From NCBI GenBank assembly GCA_025917655.1, contig CP084618.1:496001-560000 (forward strand): a stretch of 64,000 nucleotides of DNA, given 5' to 3'. Source of the DNA: Chlorella sorokiniana. Taxonomy: Eukaryota; Chlorophyta; Trebouxiophyceae; Chlorellales; Chlorellaceae. The number at the start of each line of letters is the position of its first letter. The stretch's first letter is position 1. Made by a program: the position numbers and the translations under genes. Shown here in pieces: positions 52,701 through 64,000 of the stretch. Below the pieces are notes generated by a model. That model did no database searches. It saw only the letters and a program-made list of their open reading frames with translations, and was not told where the DNA came from.

Positions 52701-53746
52701 CCTTCAGCTGCCGCTTGGCATGCACCTGCAAGCCTTGCACGGCCGAAGCACACTGCACGCCCTTGCGAACCCACGCTCACCCGCGCAGTGCGAGCGCGTG
52801 AACTGGAAAACGTTGGTGCCAGCAGGGCCGGCGCCCGCAGTAAGGTTGGCCTCCACCCGCTCTGACTCAAACCCATAGTCGCGGTACCGGTGGGTGCAGT
52901 ACCGCTTCATGGGGAACAGGCAGTTGAACCCCGTCCAGCCTGCAACCGCAACGGTTGCCACGGGTACAAAGCTCTCAACGAGCAGCGCGCTGGGAGCACA
53001 GCTTGCGGGCGGCAGCAAGGGCACCATGTGCAGTAGCCACTGAGCGCATCATGTGCACAGGAGGAGGGCGGGGGCCGCACGCACCTGCCGGGCACGTGCA
53101 GTAGCCAGTGAGCGCGCTGCAGGTACCGACCTGCAGCACAGCGGCAGCCTGGGGGGGTCACCGCCTGGCTGCCACCGAGCGCCGACTGCGGGCAGAAGAA
53201 TACCGTGGCAGCAGCTGCGGCGGTGCCCCACCGCTGCCTGCGGCCTCACCAGGTTGCAGTCCAGGCTGCAGGTTTTGTTGCCCCTGGGCGCCGTCACCGC
53301 TGGCACCTCCTCCTGGGTGTGGAAGTCCACGCACCAGCTGCCGCGCGTGCCCTCGCAGCGCCGCTTGATGTCGCTTGGCACCAGCCCCGGCTTGCGCCGC
53401 GTGGGCGCGTCGGAGGGCCACCGCCTAGTCATCCATGGCTTGGCTTCCCGTGGCGCGGTGCTGGCGCCGCCTGCCTGCACAAGCTCGGAGCAAGGGCCTG
53501 CAGGGCCCCACGCTTTGTCACGCTGCGACATGCACCGGCAGAATCTGCCGCCCACACTGCCCCGCAAGCAGAGGCGGCGGCTGGGGCGGCGGGTGAGCGG
53601 GCCTGGATCACCTGCGGCGCGGTTGGCGCATCGTTTGCACCTCCACTTTTCACTCGACCGCTTACAAAAACCACGGCAGCGACAACAAGCACGGAGACAG
53701 CAACCCCAGCTCCAGCTCTCCTCCCTCTCCGCCTCAAAGGCGCCAT
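46740..53746 (-). CDS. Exostosin-like glycosyltransferase with EGF-type modules
   Basis: A GT47-type enzyme expected in the Golgi, probably making cell-wall or secreted glycans; the donor and acceptor cannot be told. ATG at 53746 (MAPLRRRGRRAGAG) precedes one membrane segment, VAVSVLVVAAVVFVSG, a type II signal anchor. Next come Cys-rich EGF-like pieces: GTRGSWCVDFHTQ, CSALTGYCTCPAGWTGFNC, ECDEDVAACYCPSNTTYG, VECDCFEDG, FCPNQCNGRGECKHGFC and CDTGWHGIDCA. The catalytic part starts RKRPLIYV, then ADYSTLMLQYRRDKNFWC, WIQSHFPYW, GRDHIWLVTHDESSCYVP, SIILSHWGRTDANHTTT, EGHICYNETK, DLIVPLMKNPNHFHQSP, LLASSAFCLVVPGTAG and CIPVIIM, in exostosin order. The end is DDVEVSLHGAVDLSAFTVRI ... WLYSRIDATR at 46740. 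About twenty exons. Similar EGF-plus-exostosin proteins are known as an expanded algal family. Confidence 0.88.
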
Positions 53747-54471
53747 CCCGCGCGAACAAACATACAGCGGAACGAGCGCCGTGCACAGGGAGCATGTCCA
53801 CTCAAAACTATCCAAGTGGTGAGCTGGCAGCCCCCACCCCTCCTCCCACCGCCGCAGTGCGTCTCTTCTGCAGCCCACTGCTGCACCAGACCCCCAAGCT
53901 GATGGTGTCCAGCACGGCCATTCATGCAAGTGCCACGGTGCGGTAAACTCGAGCACGTGGCATTGTCAGCTGCGCGGCCATCCGAGCACTGGACTGCAGG
54001 GCGCCTGCGCCTCGCCGCCACCCAACAGACTTGAGCGGCAACTCCCGGTGCATGGCAGCAGTCTCATCGGATCGACATTGCACGGCACAGACAACTTCAA
54101 TGAATGGTATGCTGCGCAATCACAGCATCAAGCACTTGAACGCACAAACTGTCATTCCACTACTCCCCGCCAAACATGCCTCCTAACTTGGAGCGAAGCA
54201 CTATCTTCCCTCTCTTTCTGGAGGTTGTGGCGGTGTTGCCCACCTTTCTGGAAAGGGAATATAGCTGTGCACTGTTGGGAGCACAGCAGAAGCAACAGCA
54301 CAGCGACAACTACACCATCCTCAGTGATGCCTACAGCACAGCCGTCCCAGCCGTTCCAAGTGCATGGTGCTTGCAATAAGGGTGCTGAGCTGCGCCAGCA
54401 CATCAGCGGACTGAGCAAAGAAAAATGAATTGCCTCATCACTAGAACGGTTTTGAAGTCACGGGCAGTCCA
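53747..54471. other. Flank between exostosin gene start and J-protein end
   Basis: No supported gene. It should contain the exostosin-gene promoter (53747-54050) and the 3' UTR of the J-domain gene. Clearly AT-richer from 54050 to 54440. Short open frames have no recognisable motif. Confidence 0.5.
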
Positions 54472-55697
54472 TCACTGCTTGCCTAGTTTACGTTTGAGTG
54501 CTGCCAGTTCGTCCTCCACGTACTCGGCCGTGGGTTTGCTTTTCGGCGGAGGCTGCCCCGCTGCGCCAGCAGGCCTGCCTGCCGCTGCCCCCGCTGCCGC
54601 GCCCGCTGCCCCCGCGGCCGTGGAGCCGCCGCCGCTGCGTCCACTCAAGTCGCCATACCTGCGCTTGTAATCGCTGTACGCGTTGGCCTCGTCCTCCGAC
54701 ACGCCGAGCCCCTGCGAAGATCAGGACGCAGGACGGCGGCTGGTGGTGCAGCGGCAGTGCATGAACTCGGCAGCGGCTGCCGCACCGGACACGAACCACC
54801 AGCTGCTGCAGCACCCAACGCCCACAGCGGCACAGAATGAATCACTGCAGTGGAAATGTTTGAACACAACAAGCATCCAACAGGCGCTCGATGCAAGGAC
54901 CGACCTGCTCCAAAAAGTCCAAAAACTCGTCGAGCGTCTCGCCGCCAATGTCCGCAAGCTCCTCCCACAGTGACTTGGGGGGCCCCCACCGCCGCGCCGC
55001 CGCCGCTGCCGCCGCCCGCCGCCCGCTTCTGCTGCCGCCGTTTGGAGTAGTCTGACAGCTCCTTGTCGAGGTCCCGCAGCAGGTCGCCTGCAGTGCGGAG
55101 CGGAGCACACCGATGAAGCACATCAGTGCAGCATCGGGCGGAGACAGGGGAGCCAGTGCTGGGGACAGAGGCGGCGCCCGGCATGCTGGATGGGTGGGGG
55201 TCTGGGAGGGCCTTGCTGAATGTGGAGAGCAGGCCTGGTGGCAGCTGGCCGCCTCACCGAAGCTGTACATCTCCTCTGGCGGCGTGTTCCGCTGCCGCCG
55301 CTGATGCTGCGACGACCACGCGCTGCCCGCGCCGCTGCTCTGGCCCCAGCCGCCGCTGGACGCCGAGCTGGCAAACCCGCCGCCGCCTGCCCCGGGTCCG
55401 GCCGCCTTGCTGCGCCCCTCCCGCTCGTCCAGCAGCTGCTGGTACGCCTCTTTGGCCTCCATGAACCGCTCCCGCGCGTCCGGCTGCGGGCGCGGCGGGC
55501 AGGGCGCGTCAGTGACAGCGCGGCGAACAGAGCGCAGAGCACGCTGCGGCGGCCTCCCGGACGCCGCTCACCGCTTTGTTGACATCCGGATGGAGTTTGA
55601 GGGCCCGCTTGCGGAACGCCTTCTTGATCTCGTCCACAGAGGCACCGCGGGACACGCCCAGTAGGGTGTAGGGGTCCCTCCCTGCTGCCGCCGTCAC
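54472..55697 (-). CDS. J-domain (DnaJ-like) protein, 5' exon unresolved
   Basis: J-domain co-chaperones stimulate HSP70 ATPase. The exon near 55570-55690 reads [20 protein letters not shown] and [16 protein letters not shown], with the HPD catalytic triplet; the next continues [15 protein letters not shown], completing a normal J-domain at the N-terminus. After it come a Gly/Ser linker, [56 protein letters not shown], then [18 protein letters not shown], an Ala/Gly stretch and the end [15 protein letters not shown] at 54472. There is no Gly/Phe plus zinc-finger region, so it is a type III J-protein. No ATG lies in frame: the open stretch begins with GTG after an acceptor-like GCAG, so a first exon upstream (55,750-56,190), perhaps with a transit peptide, is missing here. 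The substrate is unknown. Confidence 0.8.
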
Positions 55698-56421
55698 GCA
55701 GCAGCCAGAGCGGCGTGGCGGGTGGCGGCGGGTGGCAGGCAGGCCGGCGAGCCGCCGCCGCTCGAGGGCCCTACGATCGCATCAGCAATGTATGCCTGAA
55801 CCCTCGTGCGCTCACCAGTGCCAGAGTACAGCTGGTAGGCTTGCGAAAGCTGCCAGTTCGGGACTCGCTTTTCGCAGGCAAATGCGCATGAACGGCAACG
55901 AATGTTTTACCTTGGTCCCGCAACGGAGAATTGTTTGGGCAGGGGCCTTGTCCACCGGCAGGAGAACATGTGAACGCTAGCAGCTCCGAGTCGCCCACGC
56001 GGCGTCGCAGTAGGGGGAATATAACGATGTAATGAATTGAACCTGCGCAGACAAGCATCCCCGCTGGAATGATGGATTCACCCAGGGCCGCTGGCGCCGC
56101 CAGCAGGTGATTCCGCCTTCTTGGCAACACATGCCCACTCCCAGTGCCATGCAGATCGTCGGCGGTGATTTCTTTTACATGTGCATGCAAGCACTATCCG
56201 TCGCAGATGAAATCTAAGCTCTTTGGAACCGTGCAGGTAGAGCAGCAGGCGGGCACGGCCAAGCCCTCGTTCCATTGCCTTCCTTGCAGGGAAGGGCGAT
56301 CGGCCCGCGTGCTGTTTGCTGGCCAACCCCAGGGGCTGATGCTGCAGGGGTTGAGGAGGGTGTCCACTTGGCGACGCATGCCGTGCCGCTGCAGGCGAGG
56401 CAAGTCGGTCTGCGGTTGCCG
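55698..56421. other. Flank between J-protein and deubiquitinase end
   Basis: Likely contains the first exon and promoter of the J-domain gene on the minus strand, plus the deubiquitinase 3' UTR. A phase-compatible piece reading WQLSQAYQLYSG near 55800-55860 splices to the J-domain exon, but no start codon could be fixed. No other gene is seen. Confidence 0.4.
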
Positions 56422-59400
56422 CTACACCTCGATCTCCACAACCTCCGCATCCTCCTCCTCCTGCGCCGAGATGCGCTGCTGCGCCTGCTGCCCCTGCTGC
56501 GCCGGTCTGCCGCCGCCGCCCCCGCCGCCGAGGTGGTGCTGCCGCTGCGTGCGGGGCCGCGGGGTCGTCGTCGGCGGCTGCGGCGGCGGCGGGGCCGTCT
56601 TCGTCGAGCAGCTGCAGATCCTCCAGCAGCTGCCACATGGTGTGCACATCCAGGACCTCCTCCAGATACTGCATGCACCCACAGCACGCACACACACACA
56701 CAATTGCGCTCAGGATGCCTCCGCTTGCAGCAGCGCACGCACGGGTGAGCGAGGAAGGCCGCGTCCGGACCCGCCCCCGCCCGCCGCGATTGAAGCAGAG
56801 CGCCGACGGCTGGCCGGGCTAGCTGCGCGGGGCGAGGCAGGAGGGCGAGCGGTGTGTGGTAGGGCAGCGGCGCCGCCGCACCTTGCTCTCCACGCTGAGT
56901 TCGGCGCAGGTGGGGCTGTCGGGGAGCGCGGAGTCGTCGCGCTCGCAGGCCACCTGTCGCGCCTGCCGCCTGCACCCGGCACGCGGTGATACAGGGTGAG
57001 GTTACGGGGAAGAAAGGGAAGGCCCAGACCTCAACAATCACAACCACCAAGGTCCAGACAAGGTCCAGGCAGCTTGGTAGAAACTTGCAGTCAAATGTGC
57101 GCGTGCGGTGGACACCCATGCTGCTCAGTGGAGAAGGCTGCTGCTGCTTAGGGCCACAAGCACAGGGCCCAACCACAGCCCAACCTGGCTGCTGCTGCTG
57201 CTACTGCTGCTGCTGCTGCGGCGGCGGCAGCGCCCACCTGTGCAGGAAGTCGGCGGCCCAGTTCATCCAGGCGCACCCCTGCATCAGCACCTTTGACGCC
57301 AGCACCTGCAGCGGCGGGTGCCCAGCGTGTTTGTTGGTGGGCGGCGGGCGCGGGGATGGATGGTGGGCATTGGGTGGTTTTGGTGAGTGTGGGGCGGGTA
57401 GTGTGGGTGGGGAAGGGTGTTTGTGTGTAAGCGTCTGTGTGTGTTTGTTTTGTTGCTGTATGGGGGGGATATGTGGCGAACAGCCGCAGCCTAGGCAGCA
57501 GCCCAGGTGGACGCAGATCAGCCCCCGCATGCGCTCCGCATCACGTGCCCACAGCAGGCTGGCAGGCGGCGCCACAGAAGCATGCAGCTTGCAGGGGCAG
57601 CGGGGGGGAGCAACGCACGTCTGGCGCGTCCGACAGTATTTGCAGAACGAGGGCGAGCCGGAGGTGCTGGCAGCCCACGCCGTGGCGGGAGCTGGTCATC
57701 TCCTGCAGCAGCAGCAGCGCCGGCGTGGCTCACCATCAACCGAGCAGGCAACCAAGGCTGTGCAAGGAACTGAGCAGGGCAGGCGCAGCTCAGCAGCTGA
57801 GCAAGAAACGTTTCTCCACCCTGCCTAGGGCAGAGTGGAGAAACAAGGGGCTGGCAGGCCGGCTGGCTGCGGCTCTCAGGGACCTCCAAGGGTGGAGGCG
57901 CACGCACAGCGGCGGGCGCGGCAGAGGCAGAGGGAGGGCAGGGCGGGCGGGGCAGGCGGCAGCGGCCTACCTTGAAGAAGCGCTTGCCGGCAAAGAACGC
58001 TCTGCAGGGGGGGCGGGAAACGAGGAGGGGCGTTGGCTGGGGGCGGCACATGGCCGGGGTGTCATCAACCAGGCCCGCCGCGCAGCGCCATATCAGCTTC
58101 TGGGCAGCAGCTTTTGGGTAGCTGCCTGTGCGCAGCTCGGGCAGGGCATGCGCGCCGCTGCGGCACGCTCAGCTGACGCTCCGGCGTGGCCGCCGCCCAC
58201 CCGTGCACTCGTACAAAAGAAACGTGCACAACACGCGGTGGGCTGGCGCTTCATGCGGGCACGCCCCTCTGCCCCGGCAGCCCGGCAGCGCTCAGCCCTG
58301 GCAGCATTCACGGGCCGCTGCGCCTCCCGGGCGCTCGTTTGAGCGGCGAGCGCAGACTCACAGCATGCGCTGTTCGTACAGGCCGTCCTTGAGCGTCACC
58401 AGGTTGGCCACCGTTTCGAGGTCGGCGGCCAGGTCGCGCCAGTCGGTGGTGTCCAGCAGCACGTGGTCTGGGGGAACAGAGAGGTGGGGGCGGGGGCGGG
58501 GGTGGGTGGGTGGGTGGGGGAGCTAGGCTGGGGAGGGAGCTTGTCACGTTGTCGTTGGCGGAGGTGAAGGAAGAGATGCAGGGTTGAGGCATATTGTTGT
58601 GGGGGCATGTGAGTGACTCAATGGGCGCAGATTGGAGGTCAGGTGAGGCCCAGTGGTGTGGGGGCTGGTCGCGCGTGTGTGTGTGGGGATGTTGTGGGGT
58701 TGTTAGGTGTGTGTGTGTGGGCGTGTGGGGGCAGATGGGTCAGGCGTGGCAGCAAAGGTGGGGCAGCGAAGGTGGGGCAGCGAAGGTGAGGCAGCGGAGC
58801 GAGGCGACAGGCGCGGCAGGGGGTCGCCTGCAATGGTGGGGGGCTCACCCAGCAGCGCCCGGCTCCACAGCTGCGCGTGGCGGGTGTCGTCATACATGAG
58901 GAAGGCCAGCAGGCGCATCGTGCCCTTGTTATACAGGCAGCCTGCAGGCGGTGACGCACGGGCACCCCGTCGAACTGCCGCCTGGGGCTGCCGCGCCGGC
59001 CGGCAGCAGGGCGGCAGCGGCACTTTCATGGCCCGCACAGCCGGCAGGGCGTGGGAGACGCTGCGGCAGGCAGCGGTTGCGGAGCAGGGGTTGCGGGCAG
59101 GCCATGGGCGGCTGCAGAAGCGTCGGGCGGGCGGGCGGGCGGGCCTCGCCTGAGAGGAGGAGCCTGCGGGGGAAGGTGGGGTCGCCGTAGAGCCACTCCT
59201 CCACAGAGGGCGGCATCGGCACCGGCTGGCACCCTTCCAGGCTGCAGACGCCGTGAGGAGTGGGTGGGGGGTGGGGGGTGAAGAAGGGGGGGCGCGCAGG
59301 TGCAGTGTGAGGAGCGAGTGCAGCGGGGACGCAGGCGGGGCCAGCCAGGCCGGGGCCCGCCGCTGCTGCAGGCAGTCCACGCAGCCGCAGAGCCATGCAG

Positions 59401-62400
59401 GGCAGGCCACCGACCCATACTGGTTGCGGAGCGGCCGCTCGCCGCCCTCTCCCTGCCTGGGCGGCTTGCGCCGGCTGCGCTCCGCCGCGGCGGCGTCAGT
59501 CGAAAACCTGGGCGGAGGGGTGGAAGCGGTGGCGGCGGCAAAGCCAGCTTGGGGCGGGTCGGGCCGGCAAGGGGGAGCCCACGCCCCCTCCAAACAACGA
59601 AGCAGAAGCCCAATCCGCACAAGGGGCGGCCGGCCTGGAAAGAGCGGGCGACGCGGGCGAGCGGGCGGCGGGCGGCAGGCGGCACCTGCGCAGCAGGGAG
59701 CCCAGCAGGCACAGCGGAGTTGCCCACGGTGGGGTCCGGCCGCTCGAACGAGTCCTGAGCGTTCCAAGGCTCCACCACCTGAAGAAAGCACGAATGGAAA
59801 AAGATAACTGAAAACATGATAATACGATTAATGAGTTCTTGAAGCATCTAACAGCAGCAGCAAACCAACAGGCGTGCGGCAATCAACAGCAGCCAGTCAT
59901 GCGGAAGAGAACAAATTTAACAAAGGGCGTGCCCCCCCTCCCCACCCCGTAATAGCTAGCAGCGACAAGAAAGAAAGAAAGAAAGATAGAAAGCGGGCGC
60001 ACCCGGCGCACAAGGTCCAGCAGCGGGTCGAGGTGGGGGTCCATCAGGGCCCGCCGCCAGGCGTGGCGGGGCGCCGCCAGGGACTGCAGCAGCGCCAGCA
60101 GCTGCAGGAGGGGGGACAAAGCAGGAGTGCGAGCAAACCCAGCGTGAGGGCTCGGTCGCTTGGTGCAGCCTTGCCCGCACATAGCGGGGGCGTCCTGTCT
60201 GTGCGGCGTGTGCCTGGCGGGCAAATGGGGGTATCAGCGTGGTGCATTCACGCCCCCAGAAAAAAAAAAAAAAATGCAACAAAACTCAACGCATCCCGTG
60301 TCCCCCCCAATGTAAAAAAGCAAAAACACAAGTCCCCCGCGTGGGACGCTGCCGCTCGCCTGCTCGTCTTGCCAGGCCGCCTGCGCCTGCAGCAGGCTGG
60401 GCAGCAGCTCGGCGCACAGGTGGTCCACGCAGGAGCGCAGCGCATGCACCGCCTCCTCTGTCTGCGGCAGGGGCACGATGAGAACGAGGTCGCACGGCGG
60501 CCGCACGGCGGCTGCACGGCGGTGGCAAGACAGTCGCACGGCGGCGGCAAGACAGTCGCGAGACGGTCGCAGGACGATGACGACTGAGAGAAGATTGTAG
60601 GCACTACAGCCGGGGCAGCAGGGGCCCGCGGGCAGCGTATGCAGGCACACGCGGCCGCCTCTCGTTTCGACGCATCGGGCGCGGGCGCAACAGGGCAGCC
60701 AACAGCGGTCAGGCAGGCGGCGCTGCGGGGGCTTGCCCGGTGTTCTTGGCATGCCAGGCAGTCGGCGGCGGCAGCGGTGAGCTCCTGCACAAACTTGCGC
60801 GGGCCTGCCACGCTGTGCCTCGTCAGCAGCGCGTCGGCGGCGGCGGCGGCGCCGGGCCCGGAGGCTGCACGGGAGGAGCGCGCAAAGCACGGGCCACACT
60901 GCTTCAAGTTTTGTTTCTAGTTTGGTGGTACACGGTGCTGCAGAACGCGACACATAACTCGGAACCAGCACATCAGAACCGGCGGCACGCAGGCTTGGAC
61001 GGGCTTCCTTGTGCAAAATAGAAGATAGAACCCCTTGCCAGCGATGATGCCCGTGCCAGCTCGGCCCCACACGGCAGGACGATCCCGCCCCTCGGACCGC
61101 AGCCAGCCTCACCCATGTGCAGCAATACCGCGGCGGCAGCCTGCGGGACGGTCCTGGTCGCCTCGCGCAGCACAGCGGCCATGCCGGGGCGGGGCGCCGC
61201 CCGTGCGCGCCCAGCGCCTCCCGCCGCACCTCTTGGCCGCGCGCAGCGCAACCTGACCCGGGGGGGGGGGGCGGGCGGGCGGGTGCAGGTTCCGATCATT
61301 GTGGGGCTGGGGGCAAGCGGGCTGATCGAGGATGGCCGACGCCCCGCGTCTTTGCTGTCGCTTGCTGTGGGGAACAGAGCTCAGCCCGAGCGGCCGTCGA
61401 TTCTCTCGAGACCCCTCCTGCTAAAGAGAGCACTCACAACACACACACACACACACACACGAAGAGGGCATCCACAGTTCAAGCGTATTCCACAGAGGGG
61501 CTTCACCCGCAGGATGTAGTCCAGGCAGAGCACGGCAGCTTCCGCCGTCACGCCCGCCAGGTCGCTCCTGCGGAACGAGGGCAATGGGGGGCGGCGCGCC
61601 GGGCAGACAGCGGCGGTGGAGGGAAGCAGAGGGATGGGGCAGCCGGGCGTCGGCAGCGAGATGCAGGGCCGGTCGGGCAAGCGCTGCCGACGTGGGCGTG
61701 CCGGGGCCGGTGGGAGCGGCGGCGCACCCGCGGCGGCTGGTCAGCGCCGCCAGCTGGCAGGAGCGCTGCGGCGCGCCGGCGCCGGCGCCGCCGCCCGCGT
61801 CGCCGCCCCCGGGCTGCTGGTGGGTTCCCGCTTGGCGGCCTTGCGGGTGGTGCCTGTGGCCACCGCCTCCCAAGCAGGTGCACCAGCTGCCACATGAAGC
61901 GGCAGTAGTCCGCCTGCATGTGTGTGTGTGTGTGTGGTGGGTGGGAGGGATAAGATTGTGGGAGGCGGCGGCAACGGGGACAACGTAGTGCAGGGTGGCG
62001 GCCCTCAAGGCCAGCCGAGGCCAGCAGGCGCCGCAGCAGAGCGACCATACCACCCTCCCAGCAGCAGCACCCTTCCAGCCCCCTGCCCAGCTACCGCGGC
62101 GGCGCCAGCTGGGCAGGGGCGGGGCCAGGTGAGAAGCGGCGCGGACTCACCGACAGCAGCTGCTGCACGCCCAGCTGGCGCAGGTTGCTGACCAGCAGCG
62201 AGTCGAACAGCCCGCGCGGCATGCCGTACGGCGGCGCCGCCCCGCGGGAGGCTCCGCGGAGGGCGCCGGCGACAAGGCCATGGGCTGCTCGCCGCCCGCG
62301 GCCGCCGCCGCCGGCTGCGCCTGCTCCGCCCGCCTGGCGGGCTCGGCGGCGGCTGCGGCCCGAGGCTGCGCCGCCGCCGACTGCTGCTCATAGAAGAGCA

Positions 62401-63734
62401 TGTAGGCTGAGTTGGGGCGGTCGCACTCCTGAAAAACGCAGAGAAAGGAATCGAGGGAAGGAGGCGAAGATGGCGGCGTCAGGAGCTTGGGCAGGGCGGC
62501 CGCCTGAGGGGGTGCGTCCTGTGCTGGCCCCCGCCGCCAGCTGCGGCGAAGAGGCAAGCAGAGACCCCGCCTGCCGCGCAACAGAAGGTACCTGACTCAA
62601 CGTTGGATCGCCAACGACCATTGGGGGCTGCACTTGCACACCCCCGCCCCAGTCCCGTCCCCCCCCGCCCCCGCCGGCCAAAGGCACCTGAGTGAGCCCC
62701 TCCGGAACGAAGCGCCCCCGAAGCAGTCTTTGTCCAGGCTGGCGGGGTCCCACGGCTCCACGCTCGTGTCGTCAAAGCAGTACCACCGCTCCTTATCCGC
62801 GGTACCATGCTCGCGGTCCTGGCAGCGGGACGGGGCGATGCCCAGGCGAGGAGGCGTCAGGCCCCCAGCAGCAAGGGTGCCACACGCCATGAACAGGGCG
62901 CAGGAAAGAGGGACCGGCTGCGGAGCGCACCAGTCTGCACAACACGAGCTGCAAACGCGGAGCCCTTCCATCCCCCTACACCCACACAGAAAACAGAGAT
63001 GGACCCATGGTGGCGGGGGAGGGGCCACATACCTTGATGTACGAGTAGTAGTGCCCTGCAAAGGCGCTGCCACTGTGCACCACCACGCCACAGAGGCGGT
63101 AAAGGTAGTGCCCCCGGTCCCGCTTGCCCGCCGACTCCTGCACGACGCACCGCCCACCAGAGCCGTCGCATCAGGAGTGGGGATCCGTCGCATCAGGCCC
63201 GAAACAGCACGGGCTGCCCTTCCGTGCGGCCAGCGCCGACAGTCGACGAATGCGGTCGCAAACACGCACTGCCCAGCGCCCGCGGGCCACCAGCGCCCTC
63301 ACCCGTCCGTCGGCTTCATCCGCGGCCTCCACCGTGTAAGGGTAGAGGTCGAGCTCCAATGGGAACTCAAAACGATCCTTGACCTGCGCAAGGAACCAAA
63401 CACTGCGCGAATGAGCCAAACTCGGCTGGACAGGGCACAGGGGCTCTGCCAAGCAGCTCGGCGGAAGGGAGGCAGCGGCTGGGGTGCGGGGCGGGGGGAG
63501 CGCGGCCGGTGCACAGCATTGGTTGGCAGGGCGCAGTGCTGGGCTGTGCGTTCAGGAGGCCGGGGTGGTGGCAAACAGGAGGGGGAGGGGGTGTCACACG
63601 AAGGGCTGAGCGCAGCCACAACAGACACCCGCCTTCCAGCGCTGGTACGTCTCGTAGTCCCACTCGAAGCGCTTGAGGTGCAGCGCCAGCGTGTGCGGCA
63701 GCGCCTTGAGCAGCGTGCGCTTCTCGGCGTCCAC
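56422..63734 (-). CDS. USP9X-like ubiquitin-specific protease, 3' part
   Basis: A deubiquitinase of the large USP9X/FAM type, cut by the right edge of the window; the catalytic Cys box lies beyond it. The first visible exon starts at 63734 (VDAEKRTLLKALPHTLALHL, then KRFEWDYETY). It is followed by VKDRFEFPLELDLYPYT, CGVVVHSGSAFAGHYYSYIK with the catalytic His, WYCFDDTSVEPWDPASL with the Asp partner, and ECDRPNSAYMLFYEQQS, which ends the USP fold. A long helical C-terminal region follows, as in USP9X: YCRFMWQLVHLLG, AVLCLDYILRVKPL, VHALRSCVDHLCAELLPSLL, ALMDPHLDPLLDLVRRV, EEWLYGDPTFPRRLL, GTMRLLAFLMYDDTRHAQLW, MLAFFAGKRFFKV, VLMQGCAWMNWAADFLHR and LDVHTMWQLLEDLQLLDEDG. The end is probably the acidic EEEDAEVVEIEV at 56422, reached by a one-base frame change; otherwise the frame stops at 56078. 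Confidence 0.88.
58752..58799. repeat. 15-bp tandem repeat in a deubiquitinase intron
   Basis: Three copies of caaaggtggggcagcg-type units (gcgaaggtggggcag, gcgaaggtgaggcag) in a G-rich intron. Confidence 0.8.
61437..61460. repeat. (AC)n microsatellite in a deubiquitinase intron
   Basis: A pure AC run of about twelve units just left of the exon ending YILRVKPLCG on the coding strand; on that strand it follows the donor closely. Confidence 0.9.
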
Positions 63735-64000
63735 CTGCGCCCGGGCAGCAGGCAAGTTTTGGGATTTGCTGGTGCACAGAAAACTTGCCGCCGTCGGGCC
63801 CACTGCGCACGCTTCAGCAACGCGTTCCACAGCACGTGTGCTGGCGGCGGTGCCGCCGTGCGCCCCGGCCCCCACCCCTTGCCTCACCCACCTGGCCCCC
63901 ACCCACCAGCACACGCACCACCACTAATGCCCCCGCATGCGCTCCGGCCCACACCCATCCTTGACCTCGCCCCCCCGCCCCCCCAAACCCACCACCACCA

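Noticed and set aside
53747-54471. A small gene between the exostosin and J-domain genes
   Set aside because: Short open frames on both strands lack start context, motif and splice continuity.

Overview
The window looks like nuclear DNA of a green alga, most likely a Chlorella-like trebouxiophyte. It is visibly very GC-rich. Its genes are split by many short GT-AG introns, coding sequence is rich in Ala, Gly and Gln homopeptides, and several genes are specific to plants and algae: a B-type CDK with a PSTTLRE helix, the sulfolipid synthase SQD2, the photosystem II repair protein MET1/TEF30, a plastid-type MORN protein resembling TIC100, and plant-type TOM6. TGTAA, the usual green-algal poly(A) signal, follows some genes. 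I see no transposon, virus relic, CRISPR array, tRNA or rRNA.

Layout, left to right: a MYND-finger protein (+, 924-4379); RAD9 checkpoint clamp subunit (-, 4834-7957); class I glutaredoxin (-, 8440-9036); auxilin-like clathrin-uncoating J-protein (+, 9474-13576); CDKB (-, 14177-16377); a kinase-like protein that keeps only a degenerate C-lobe (-, 17386-21666); glutamine:fructose-6-phosphate amidotransferase (-, 22516-28735) with a tiny TOM6 ORF 45 nt upstream on the same strand (-, 28781-28921); the spliceosome-associated CTNNBL1 with an RS tail (+, 29196-34180); SQD2 (-, 34641-about 38070); ARL8 GTPase (+, 38428-39889); the TIC100-like MORN protein (-, 40081-43185); MET1/TEF30 (+, 43415-46367); an EGF-exostosin glycosyltransferase (-, 46740-53746); a J-domain protein (-, 54472-about 55697); and the 3' half of a USP9X-like deubiquitinase (-, 56422 to beyond the right edge).

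The genes are unrelated housekeeping loci, densely packed and often head-to-head or tail-to-tail. There is no operon-like pathway cluster, with one exception in form: TOM6 and GFAT lie so close on one strand that they may share a dicistronic mRNA, a gene arrangement known in green algae. Other notable points are introns that sit inside or directly after start codons (GFAT, CDKB), two probable GC-AG introns (RAD9, CTNNBL1), a minisatellite built from copies of a 3' splice-site region, and the C-lobe-only pseudokinase.

A caution for anyone using this sequence: conserved proteins (MYND protein, CDKB, GFAT, SQD2, ARL8 and others) change reading frame by one base at runs of G or C, more than a dozen times. 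This looks like homopolymer error in the assembly rather than gene decay. Coding spans below are therefore gene-level spans including introns; exon limits are given only where the sequence settles them.
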